Positions 1-11,800 of a stretch of DNA of 64,000 nt are shown here, piece after piece (position 1 is the stretch's first letter; every line of letters begins with the position of its first letter). Both the position numbers and the translations under genes were made by a program. Location of the stretch: contig NW_022097996.1 of NCBI RefSeq assembly GCF_002288925.2, positions 10,908,139 to 10,972,138 of the forward strand, written 5' to 3'. Under the pieces are notes generated by a model. It saw only the letters and a program-made list of their open reading frames with translations, made no database searches and was not told the DNA's origin. Origin of the DNA: Delphinapterus leucas. Its lineage: Eukaryota > Chordata > Mammalia > Artiodactyla > Monodontidae.

Positions 1-80
1 TGTGCAACAGAAACTAACACAGTATTGTGAAGCAATTATACTCCAATAAAGATCTATTAAAATAAATAAATAAAAAGGCT
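1..80 (+). mobile_element. L1 3'-terminal fragment
   Basis: ACTAACACAGTATTGTGAAG and CAATTATACTCCAATAAAGA plus A-rich tail; the same terminal sequence as the L1 ending at 4838. Cut by the window edge. Confidence 0.75.
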
Positions 81-479
81 TCTGTAAGGCATAAAGTTCA
101 TCTGTTGTCATTCAACAAATGACAAAGCTGGATGGCAAGGTTTAAAGCATCCCCTGCTTCTTAGGGTTCCCTTCTATCTCAATCCAGGATAAGTGATGGA
201 GACACTGACCAAATAATACATCTCCTCAATCTATTCCAATGGCAACCAAGACCACTGTTTGGGGCTTTCTCTGGATTTTTCTTACCTTGATTCGCATAAA
301 CAAAGAATTGTTTTTGTCTTCCAAATTCTGACACAAGCCAAATAGTCACACAAGCTCCCCAGTGCTGAGGCGATCTGCCCATCCATCTTGGCAGCAACTT
401 TATGGAAAACAGTAAGGAACTACATACACAACAGAGGTTAGGTCCTAACCCAGGTCCTTTTAAAATTGGAAGTAAATTT

Positions 480-1860
480 CTACTTGATTAAAAAGTGAGT
501 TTATGACCTGCAGAATGGGAGAAAATATTTGCAAATCATATAATGGATTAATATCCAGAGTATATAAAGAACTCCTACAACAACCAAAACCCAACCCTGA
601 TTTAAAAATGGGCAAAGAATGCCCATTTCTCCAAAGAAGATATACAAATGGTGAATAGCACATGAAAAGATGCTCGTCACTTAGTACTAGGGAAATGCAA
701 ATCCAAACCACAAAGAGATGCCACTTCAAACCCATTAGGATGGCTATTACCCAAAACTCAGAAAACGAGTGACAATGATGATGCGGAGAAACTGAAACCC
801 TCGGCATTGCTGATGGGAATGTAAAATGCTTCAGTCCGTGTGGAAAACACTACCATGGAGAGAATTCCCGTACGATCCAGCAATCCCACCTCTGGGTACG
901 TACACAGAAGAACTGAAAGCTGGGGCTTTAGGAGATACTTGTACACCCAAGTGTCAACTGATGTATGATTGGATCAACAAAATGTGGAATATACATACAA
1001 CGCAATATTATTCAGCCTTAAAAAGGAAGGAAATTCTGACACAGGCCACAACATGGACAAGCCTTGAGGATTTCAGGGGCTCAGAACGAGCCTCCCCAGA
1101 GTGTGTTACTTTTGCACGAGGAGCTAAAGGCTATAGAGCCCCTGTGGGTTCAAGAGAAACTCCTGCTCCTTCCTCAACTACCTACAAGAATTTAAATTGG
1201 GGATTTTTCCCAGAAAAGAGTTATTACCGGAGATAAATTTTGTCTGAGTGGCACCACGTATATGGCAGGGCAAATACCTAAGTACCCAACATCTGCTCTT
1301 CCTTTTATCATCCTGTGTATGACCCTCCTGTCCTTGGAAGCCCCAGGCTCCTATCCCATTCCTTAGCTCAGGGTGGCACATATACCTCATTTTACTTTTC
1401 TCTCTCTGACCCTCTCACGTATTGTAGGGTTCCCGTTATGTGCAAAATTAAATTTGATCTTTCCTGTTAATCTATCTCATGTCAATTTAATTCTTAGACC
1501 AGCCAGAAGAACATAGAAGGGTAGAGGAAAGTTTTCTTCTTCCCTGACAGGATTTTATACTAAGTGAAATAAAGCCAGTTACAAAAAGACAAATACGGTA
1601 TGAATCCACTTATATGAAGTAACTAGAGGAGCCAGATTTACAGAGACGGAAACTAGAATGGGGGTTTCCAGGAACTGGGGGATGGAGAAAAGAGAGTTAG
1701 TGTTTAATGCAGACAGGGTTGCTTGGGAAGATGAAAAGGTTGTGGAGATGGACGGTGGTGATGGCTACACAGCAATGTGAATGTACTTAATGCCACTGAG
1801 CTGTGCACTGAAAAATGGTAAATTTTATGTTACGCAAGTTTGACCACAATTTTAAAAAAG
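480..1860 (+). mobile_element. L1M-type 3' end, interrupted by an LTR
   Basis: L1 ORF2 end and 3'UTR (CAAATGGTGAATAGCACATG, TATTATTCAGCCTTAAAAAG, TAAGTGAAATAAAGCCAGTT, CTGTGCACTGAAAAATGG). It is split by the insert at 1072-1549. Confidence 0.85.
1072..1549 (+). mobile_element. Probable solo LTR, ~478 bp, inside an L1 tail
   Basis: An L1 3' region is interrupted between CCTTGAGGAT and TTTTATACTAAG. The insert ends CCCTGACA and is bounded by GGAT (1068-1071 and 1550-1553). AT-rich 3' part; first base pair TT rather than TG. Confidence 0.6.
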
Positions 1861-4149
1861 TGAATTTACAGGAATAGGGGTATCACTGGTATTCTTTCTA
1901 AAGCAGGTGCCAGCCTCAAAATCCAGGAAATATGTATGGAAATAAGACAAAATGTATTTAGGTAAACTGCCAAAATGACTACCCATACCTTATCAATATG
2001 AAAGCTGTAAAAACCTACAGTATCTTTAAATGCTTCAACTGTGTTATTAAAATAATTATCGCATTTGTCTCATGAAGCAGAAGCTCAGTGACATACCCTC
2101 GTGGTTTATCCAACGGATCCTAGGGAAGATGTGTAGATGTCTACAGTCTGTATGTGTTCTCCTGAATTTAGTGCTATCGGCACACATGCCAACAGTAAGA
2201 GATCTACCAAGGCTTGGGGCGGTGAAAATACTCAGACAATTGGTCATCCATCTCATGAAGAAGGACATCAAAAATCAAGCATTTGAAACTAACTCATTTA
2301 CCCATTCAAAACACCAGGCATGCGCTGGGCTAGGGTCAAGGATGAATCGCCTAGACAGGCAGGCTCCAATCCCAAGAAGCTGACAGTCTGGCAGAAGAAA
2401 CAACTAACAATTGGGTGCAGTGGCCAACACTGGGGAGAAGCTTCCACAAGTGCCAAGAAAGTATTTTATGTGTGGCCAGACGGATTCCTTTGAACTGCAA
2501 GGCATGACATTTCCCACCCAATTCTTGTTGCCGAAACCTTTGAGCTTCTGACCTACATATTTTAACCATTGTTTAGTTTTAATTTGTGCTCGTGGTAACG
2601 TCAGTATGAACAGTGGGCCTTAGAGTCACTTCCAGGCCTAAAACCATGGGTTCATTACACCCCAAGAGAGACAGGAACAGCTTTTTGTCACATGTTCTAA
2701 ATAGATGCATTTTTAGAAGATATTTCTCCCGGAAACCTTGGACCCTGCTAGTTGACAGCCACCGAGTGTGAGGACAGAACCTGGGAGTGATCTCAGCTCC
2801 CTGGAGGGAGCTCTATGATCTCACTGATATGTGGGTGGGGTCTTCCATGCCTCTTTTAAAAAGCTATTTCCCTCTGCAGAGGTAAATACACTTGTTATTT
2901 ATGCCCTTTGTAGTCTGAAATAAAAATAACATTTTTAAATCAAATCAATTTGAACATACTTCAAACAACTTGTAGTTAACAAGGCATCTGAAAAGTATTT
3001 TCGGGAATGACCTAAAGACCTTTTCCAATGGAGCGTTTTCTTTATGACCCTCAATCTTGTATGACTGGTGATATTTGTATTGCAATGCTACGAACTAGAT
3101 TCGTCCGGCCCTTATTTGCCGAAAGAGTAGAATTTCTGAACATTTTGAATGGTTTACAGAGATTACTGGGTGGAATACTGGACATGGAGACAGGCCGGAT
3201 AGGTTTGCCTACTTGTGCTTCTTCTTCAGATGAGAGACGTTCTAAGATTCTTGTTTCCTCCAACCAATTCTGGACAAATAAGCCTGGACACACGCAGTTA
3301 GTGAAATAATGTTAGCCGGCTTCTGTAGTCATTCCCCCAGAGCACACATTTGCTTTTTAAATGAGTCCTTTAATTCTCTGATCCAAAAGGGAGGAGGTGG
3401 TGGTGGGCTGGCTGGAAGTTTAAAGCCCTCAGAAGCCTCATCCTGGGATAAACCGGAAATTTTATGGCTAATACTTCAGTAGCACTTCCTCTGTGCCAGG
3501 CACCATCCTAGGGCCCTGTATGTATTCACTCATTTAATACTCACGACCACCTATGAATCTGGTGCTATTAATGTCCTTTTCTACTAGAGGAAACTGAAGC
3601 ACAGTAACCTCTTTCTCGAGGTCACTCTGTGGTCAGTGGCCGAGCAGGGATTTGATCTGGGTAGTCTCACCCCAGATTCAGAAAAGAAAAGAGCTTTTGG
3701 TAGATGGAGCTCAGCCTGCAGAACCAGACAGCATGCATCTGAATCTAGGCTCTGCCCCGCAGTAGCCAAGTGACCTTGGGCAAATTATCTGAACCTCAGT
3801 TTTCCCATCTGTTAAATGGGAAGGATAAGAGTTGGTCAGTGTAGGGCTCCAGGCACACAGGGGTATTTAAGAATGATCGCTGTTAACATTTCTAAGCTGC
3901 CCCTTGCTTTCTGCACACACCTGGACATACATACCCTTTTCTGCCCGGTTAATTTACATTCATCCTAATTCAGAATTCAGCCTGGAGACACCACCTTGTC
4001 CACAAGCTTGCCCTGCAGAAAGAGCAGTGAGGGAGGTGAACATAGATTGGTGAGCACACCATGCCAACAGAGCAGGGAGACAGCGCACATGGCTACGCGT
4101 GGCTGGTGGCCACTCTATCTGTTAGCACAGAACCGACCATTTCATTCGT
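1861..4149. other. Intergenic DNA downstream of EPHX2
   Basis: Besides two MIRs (3478-3880) I recognise nothing. Short open frames at 3028-3309 on both strands match no protein I know and have no other coding sign. In human this side leads to GULOP and CLU; no exon of either was seen. Confidence 0.6.
3478..3660 (+). mobile_element. MIR SINE
   Basis: CTCTGTGCCAGGCACCATCC, TATTCACTCATTTAATACTC and GAGGAAACTGAAGCACAGTA. A reverse MIR (AAGTGACCTTGGGCAAATTA, 3705-3880) follows. Confidence 0.75.
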
Positions 4150-4838
4150 GTCAGAAAGTTCCACGGGAATATAAATTGGTGCAGCCACTATGAAAACAGT
4201 ATGGAGGTTCCCCAAAAAGCTAAAAATAGAGTTGCCATCTGAGCCTGTTATCCCACTTCTGGGCATATATCTGGAGAAAACTATAGTTTGAAAAGATACA
4301 TGCACCCTATGTTTGTTCCGACACTATTTACAATAGCCAAGACATGGAAGCAACCTAAGTGTCCATCAACAGATGAATGGGTAACGAAGATGTGGAATAT
4401 TAGCCATAAAAAAGAATGAAATACTGCCATTTGCAGCAACATGGATGGACCTTGAGGTTGTCATACTAAGTGAAGTAAGTCAGAGAAAGACAAAAACCAT
4501 ATGATATCACTTCCATGTGGAATCTGAAATATGATACAAATGAACTTATTTACAAAACAGAAACAGACTCGCAGACATAGAGAACAGACTTGTGGTTGCC
4601 AAGGGGGAGGGGGGTGGGGGAGGGATTAGCAGATGCGAACTACTACGTATAGAACGTATAAACAACAGAGTCTTACTGTAGAGCACAGAGAACTACATTC
4701 AATATCCTGTGATAAACCATCACGGAAAAGAATAGGAAAAGGAATGGATACACATACGTACCTGAATCACTTTGCTCTACAGCAGAAATTAACACAACGT
4801 TGTAAATCAACTATACTTCAATAAAATAAATTAATAAA
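4150..4838 (+). mobile_element. L1 3' end (artiodactyl type)
   Basis: ATAAATTGGTGCAGCCACTA to CACAACGTTGTAAATCAACT then an A-rich tail. The A-run ends just downstream of the EPHX2 3'UTR. Confidence 0.88.
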
Positions 4839-4979
4839 AAAAGAAAGTTCTACCAGACAGCACTGTTCCAGATCCTGCAGAGACTCGGAGAGAGTCAGAG
4901 CAGAGGAAACAGTGTTCACCCAAACGCGATACTTTCTTAGAACAATCACTCTGCTTTTCTCCCAAGAACTCAAACAGCA

Positions 4980-5380
4980 CTAAGCCAGTTGTCTTCATTT
5001 TATTGAATAAAGGCGTTCCCATCTCTGCTGAAAAGCTTCTCAATTGCTGATTTTGCATCATCAAAACGCTGACTTGATAATCAAAGAGAAATCACCCCCT
5101 GGCCATCCCGTTCTGTCCCCCACAGAGCACTAACCATCCTTAGACATAAAGTGATACGTTTATACCCAGAGGATTAATCACACGTGATTTCTCCTATATC
5201 TCAAATTATGTCAAATCTGACTCATTTCATTTAGAGAAAATCACTCTTTGCTGCAAAGCCCTTGAGAACAATGCTGCTGGTTTTGAGAGATGCGGGTAAG
5301 GCCCCATCCGGGTACCAGAGAAGCGCCCCCAGCAGATGAAGCGGTTGGACTGCCTGCTGGCGGCTGACACACGTCACACC
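4980..5380 (-). other. EPHX2: EPHX2 3' untranslated region (probable)
   Basis: About 400 nt of non-repetitive sequence between the stop codon and the only minus-strand AATAAA here (5004-4999). The L1 tail begins further downstream, below about 4835. The exact cleavage site is inferred. Confidence 0.6.
4999..5004 (-). promoter_or_regulatory. EPHX2 polyadenylation signal AATAAA
   Basis: Plus-strand TTTATT reads AATAAA on the gene strand, about 380 nt after the stop. No other canonical hexamer lies between it and the stop. Confidence 0.6.
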
Positions 5381-5459
5381 CTAAAGCTTCGAGACCCCCG
5401 GTGGGTCGCTGGCGTCGGTCTCCAGCCACTCAATGAGGATCTGATTCAACTCTGTGGGC
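5381..5459 (-). CDS. EPHX2: EPHX2 exon 19 (codons 530-555, stop, SKL)
   Basis: Encodes [18 protein letters not shown] then PPGVSKL and TAG (5383-5381). The terminal tripeptide SKL is the strongest form of PTS1; human ends SKM and mouse SKI. The acceptor is TTCCAG|GCC. Intron 18 is only 143 bp. Confidence 0.97.
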
Positions 5460-8400
5460 CTGGAACGGGAACAGAAGGCAATTCGCATCTGTCTGGACGC
5501 ACTCCCTCACTCAGGCGAAGGCAGAGGTGGTAAAGCAAGCGGCTTATTGGAGGCGAACAGGGAGCCCTGACGCCCCCCACCCAGGGACCGCCATCTCCTT
5601 ACTTCTCCATCTGTGTCCAGTGTCCACAGTCCTTAATGTGACCCCTTTTCAGGTGGGGGATCTGGAAGAAAACCCCACCCGGAAAAGTAAATGGCAGAAG
5701 GCAAGTTCTCTGCTCCCGGTGGGCCGCCCCCCTGAAAACCCCACGTGATTTAGAAAGGGAATGACCACTGATCAAGCTCCTACTATGTGCTAGGTGCTCC
5801 ACATGCACTGCCTTATTTATCTTTTTATTATATACATTTATTTATTTTAGGCTGCATTGGGTCTTCGTTGCTGTGTGCGGGCTTTCTCTAGTTGTGGCGA
5901 GCAGGGACTACTCTTCGTTGCGGTGCGCGGGCTTCTCATTGTGGTGGCTTCTCTTGTTGCGGAGCATGGGCTCTAGGCACGTGGGCTTCAGTCGTTCTGG
6001 CACGCGGGCTCTAGAGCGCAGGCTCAGTAGTTGTGGCGCACAGGCTTAGTTGCTCTGCAGCATGTGGAGTCTTCCTGGACCAGGGCTCGAACCCATGTCC
6101 CCTGCATTGGCAGGTGGATTCTTAACCACTGATCCACCAGGGAAGCCCTGCCTTATTTATCTTTGACCATGATCCTCTGGGTAATATGAAGGCTCAGAGA
6201 GGTTAGGTAACTGGCCCAAGGCCACACAGAGAGTGGCTGAGCTAAGATTCAAATTCAGGCTGACCCATACTCATCACAACAGACTGTCTCCCTCCAGAAC
6301 CATTAGGACTTGGCCCGTTCACTGCCTGGAAAATGCCGGGTCGAGCTTGGCTCTTGCCCTGTAGCCGTGATTGCGTCCCCTTCCCATGTCGCCTCCCTCC
6401 TCCCTGGTGGTCTGCACGCAGGGCTGTTCAGTCTCCCTTTTGGCGCCTGAATCCCCAAAGTGGGTCACAGCCCTCCCTGGACTGGCTCCACCACCCACAA
6501 AGGGCGTCCTTGGCAACATGCCTTGAATCACGCTCTCTCCACCGCACTGGATGATGCTAACAAAGACACTGCCAAGTGCAGGCAAACGCTCTCAGCATCC
6601 AGCCAGGATACACGAGCAGTCACGGGGACCCCACCTGCAGGTCTCCCAATCCCTACCAAGCTCCACGCTTTCAGCAGTGTGTGCTTCCAAAACACAGGCT
6701 TGATACCCATCTCTCCACTTCAACGGTCCCGTCACCCATAGGTCCACACAGCTCAGCCTGGCCCAGTGGGCTCAGGATAACCTCCCAGCCGCACCCTCTG
6801 ACCTCTCTCATCCATCCTCACCTCTCAACACCCTGTCTCCTCTCCCGTTCTCTCTCTGCCGGGCGAGGCTTAGGAGTTCCTCAAGGCCAGAGCACCTTGT
6901 GAAGCCCTCGCTCCCAGCTGGGCCCTTGTCCACACAAGCCTCCTGCATATGGGGTACACTGCTGGACATGACCTCCTGTGGGGTGGGGTCTGCACCTCAT
7001 TCATCTTTACCGCCCTGGTATCTAGCACTGTCCCAACTCATCTAGGTGCACAGGAAAAGCCCATGAAATGAAAGAATGAGTGAGTGATGAGAGATTGCAT
7101 CAGTGAAGGGAAAGGAAGCAGCAGTCTTTTTTTGTTTTCTTTTGGCCACACCGCGTGGCATGTGGGATCTTAGTTCCCTGAAGTGTGGAGTCTTAACCAC
7201 TGGACCACCAGGGAAGTCCAGGAAGGAGCAGTCTTTTTTTTTTTTTTTTTTGCGATACGCAGACCTCTCACTGCTGTGGCCTCTCTCGTTGCGGAGCACA
7301 GGCTCTGGACGTGCAGGCTCAGCGGCCATGGCTCACGGGCCCAGCCGCTCCGCGGCATGTGGGATCTTCCCGGACCGGGGCACGAACCCACGTCCCCTGC
7401 ATCGGCAGGCAGACTCTCAACCACTGCGCCACCAGAGAAGCCCCCGAGGAGCAGTCTTAATCGCTGCTCCCAAAAGGCGACAGTGATGCTGCTGAGGAAG
7501 CCCTCATCAAGCGAGCAGTTCCCCCGAACATCCCACTCTCCATCCTCTGGGATGCCTGCGCCCTCCTCCAAGAAGCCCCGATGGCCCCGAGCAGGACCAT
7601 TGCCTTACCCAGTCCTCCATATGCTTGGACATCTCAGGAACGAGCACGAAGTCCTTCTCCGCGGTGACCATCAGGGCCGGCACCAGGATCTGGGGAGGGA
7701 TAACGGGAAGGAGAAGCAGCCTCCACGCTCAGGCCCTCCCTCACCCGGGCGACGAGATGTTATTTTCACACCGCGGGGCCTCCTCCACTATTAACTCCCC
7801 CACAGAAGACCCCTCAGCACCACTTTGGTCTGGCTTTGTTTCCGCCACGTGCTTTGCGTGAAGGAGGCACCAGTATTACTAAAGATCTGAAAGGATGGTG
7901 TACGAGATTAGAAAATGTGTGTCTTGCTCTCTGCCCCTGGTTCCCGGCATAGAGCCCCTGAAACCCTTGTAAATTCCTAAGTGACGAGAGCACTTCTGTT
8001 CCAATGAGGTGACTCTGGCTGGGCTCCTGGGTGGGGGCTGGTCACCAGGAAGACAAAGCCATGATTAGACACTTGGGATTTTCAGCTCCCTCCTTCTCCC
8101 CCATGTCTGGAAGGCGAAAGGGATGAAATGGAGTTAATAATTGATCGCATCTACGTGAGGAAGTCTCCATAAACATCCACATAATCCCAGTAGCAAGGAG
8201 TTTGGAGAGCTTCTAGGTTGGTGAAATCCACACCAAAAGGATAACACACCTCAGCTCCACAAGGTCAGAGGCTCCTGGGCTTGGGACCCTCCCAGACCTC
8301 ACCCTGTGGATTCCTTCGTCTGGCGGTTCATCTGTGTCCTTTATCAAATCCTTTAATAAACTAGTAAACGTTAAGTGAGTGTTTCCCAGAGTTCTGTGAG

Positions 8401-8779
8401 CCACTCTAGAAAATTAATAGACCCAAGGAGGAGGTCCTGGGAGCCTCCAATTTATAGCCAATCAGTTGGAAGCACAGGTAACAACCTGGACTTGGGGTTG
8501 GCGTCTGAAGTGGGGAGCAGTCTTGTGGGACTGAGCCCTTAACCTGTGGGCTCTGACGCCGTCTCCAGGTAGATGGTGCCAGAACTGAGTTAAATTGCAG
8601 GCCACCCAGCTGGTGTTGCAGAGAACTGCTTGGTGGTGTGTGGAAAAACCTCCACACATTTGGTGATAAGAAGTGTCAGAAAGAAAGCGATTTGTGTGAA
8701 AGTAAAGGAGACACACAGGAGGAAAAAAAATGGGTTTTTCTCATACAGATGGATTCAGCCACGTATTGACCACACAGGT

Positions 8780-8821
<42 letters not shown>

Positions 8822-11800
8822 AGTAAGAACACACGTGTGGTCCACTCTGTGTGACTGATATTCCTGACACCAAACAGATGGCACTGGGAAGGAGGAAAGA
8901 TGCCCTTAGATGGACATCAATATTCCTTTTCTATGAATTGAACGGACGCTTCACCAGGGCAGCCAGAGTGTGACTCAGCCAGCCACGCTGGGGCCAGTGT
9001 GACATTACAGGCAGCAAAGGGACTTCACTTTTTGTCTACTGATGCATGGGGCACCCAAGGTCGAGAGAACCTCCTTTTACTCTGTGTTCTCAAGCTACCA
9101 TGACAATTTCCAAATGGCGTTCACTGTCCCTGGGTAAGGAATGCGCACCGTTTTTTACCTACAACACAGAACTGTGCGCTTCTCACTGCGCCCCGTTCAC
9201 CAAGGGGTGAAGACCCAGTGGTGGTTTTGTGGCTGAAATGAATCCTGAGGCTGCTGTGGGGGTGGGATGGACACTCTAGAATGTTCCCGGTGAAAACGTA
9301 AAGCGGTGGCAGAGGCAATGGGAGGAGGTGGGAGAGGAGGAAGATCTGGAAGGAAACTGCAGAAGAGGGGGTCCCCAAACCTACTGCCATCGGGGTTCAC
9401 CTCCCCGAAGACCTCATCCTCGTCCCTCATGCTTTGAGAGAGTCTCTGCCAGTCAAACTGCAGTTTTGTCATTTTTGTCCATCACAGATTAGAGTGATGA
9501 TAGGCTAAAGAGCATTAATTAAACCACTACTACGTACTAGGCACTGTTCTAACTCAGCATTTGATGTGCGTCAACCCACTTTATCCTTACACAGCTCCTG
9601 CCTGAGGTAGGCACCATTCTTGTCACTTCCATATTAGCGGCCACGGAGAACAGAGTGGTTAAGTGCCTTGCCCAAGGTCACACAGGGCACAGGTCCCACA
9701 TCCCAGGCCGACTCTCTGCCCAGCCTGCTCTGAACCACTGTTTTTATGCTCTACTGCCTCAAGACCTAACCCTGTGAGGTCAGGACCTCGCCTGTGTCAT
9801 CTGCACCATTCCTGGCATATAGAGGGCCGTTCATTTTTGACTGAACCAAGAAGATGGCCAGGGCTACCGAGTGAGCTGAGGAATGGGAAAATGCAATTTC
9901 CCTTAGGTTTTTAATGTTCTGAATGTAAACCAGGGACCCCATGACTCCCTTTGCAGACCCAGGGGTTGGAAACCTGTCTTCTGCTTGACAAACAAGGAAA
10001 CTGAGGCTCGGACTGACTCGGTCGAGGTGCAGGAGCCAGAGGTTACAGCCCCGTCTCTCTGACAGCACGTAACGTTCCTCTGTGAGCCAGGAGCTTCATC
10101 CTTGTTACCTCTGGGAGTTAACTGGACCACCTGCGCCCTGAGCCAGGGCACCGCCGGGAGACCTAGGTGGTCCAGACCGCTGCTGCAGTCACCTGGCAGA
10201 CCCCTGTCCCCACCGTCTCCCCACCCTCTGCCGTTCCAGGAGAAGCAGCAGCAAAAGAGGTCCTAAGAGGAAACCCTGCAGTGCAGGCACCTCCAAAAGC
10301 AGCCAGCCGGTCTGTCCACCCCTGGCGCTGACCCAGCGGCCTATCCGTTGGGTCCATGGATGCCCGAAGGGTGACTCGTTGGGGAGGAGAACAGCGCTGA
10401 ACTCACCTTCCTTCCCAAGCCTTTGCGGCCCCACTGCCAGTTCCTTTCCATGTTTCGGTACCAGTTTAGAGGCCCCCTGGGAGGGGCGGACGAAGGAATA
10501 AAAAGAGGAAAGCTTTTAGTAGATGCTTGTGCTACAGACCCCACCACAGCAACCCACTCAGCATAGAGCCAGTCTTCCCAGGAAGAGCAAAGGCTCTTGC
10601 AGGGCGAAGAGAACAGATCCCAGGATTCACACCCCGGTGCCCTGCGCGCCTGCCGGGCTTTATCGAGCACGGCCTGGTGCAGGCACAGCGCTGGGCTGAG
10701 GGCTGATGTTCTCTGAAGTGGGCATCCGGGGACACACAGAAATCAGCCCTACAGGACTCTCCATTTTCTCCCGGGACTGTCTCGGAAGACGGGGGTGGGG
10801 GAGCTTGGTTTAGTGCCCTCACCAACCAGGGCCACTCCCCTGTCCCAGGGAGCCCACAGAAAAGGGCCACCGGGAGGTGCTTCCTCCTAGTGTGACATCG
10901 GGAAGTGATGCCAAGGTGTCTCCTCCGGACAGGTAGGGTGGCTCCAGGGCTGTACCTGGAGCACTGTCCCAATCCTCAGGTGTGGAATGGGTTGATGCTG
11001 TCCGGCCCTTGAGGCTTCTGGTGAAAGGGAGGGCCTGGAAAGGCCTTGGACAAGTCACGTGCCCTTTGGGGACTTCTAATTTTCCCTCCTGTGCAAGGAG
11101 GGGTCAGATCAGATTGCCTATACGTTCCCTTCCAGAGAACCTCTGTCCCCCAGTCTGAGACTCTTAAATTGTCCCCCACTTCGGGTGGGGAGGGGGGAAG
11201 AAAGGAGATGCTTAGGGAAAGGTTGAAATTGTGATACTGGAAACACTGGGGTCTAAAGGCCACCACGGGTGTTCACGGCCAAGGTCGCCACACTGTGAAC
11301 TTGTGGGCTGGGCTGACGAAGGCGGTCCTGCTGTTGGGCTCCTTCTGCGCCCCTGGGTCTGAGTGACGGATGGGGGCGTGAGGAGAGAGGAGGAAGATGG
11401 AAACGCGGTGACCTGAAGCGCCCCTAAAGGACTCACGAGCTTCGAAGACTTGCAATACCCAAATACGTGAAGGGACACGCAGAAAAGGGGCTGTGAAGAG
11501 GGATTCTCAGTGATTTCAGGGCAGGGCCCTGAACCGCAGCATAGAAACAGACCTGAGAAAAAGGAACGAAGTCTGGCAGAGACTACAACACGGGCGGACC
11601 AGAGTGAAAGGAGCCACACACGAAGGACCACACAGCGTACGACTCCGTTTGCATGAAACATCTGGAATAGGCAGCTCCAGGGGGACGGAGAGCAGATGGG
11701 TGAGTGATCAGACCTGGGGGCCCAGGGGAAGTGGGGGTGACCGCGAAAGGGAACAGAGCTGCTTTCTGGGAGATGAAAACACTTTAAAATGGATCGTGGC

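Noticed and set aside
3028..3309. 93-codon frame downstream of EPHX2, open on both strands
   Set aside because: No recognised protein family, no splice or start context, and not similar to GULO or CLU exons as far as I know them.
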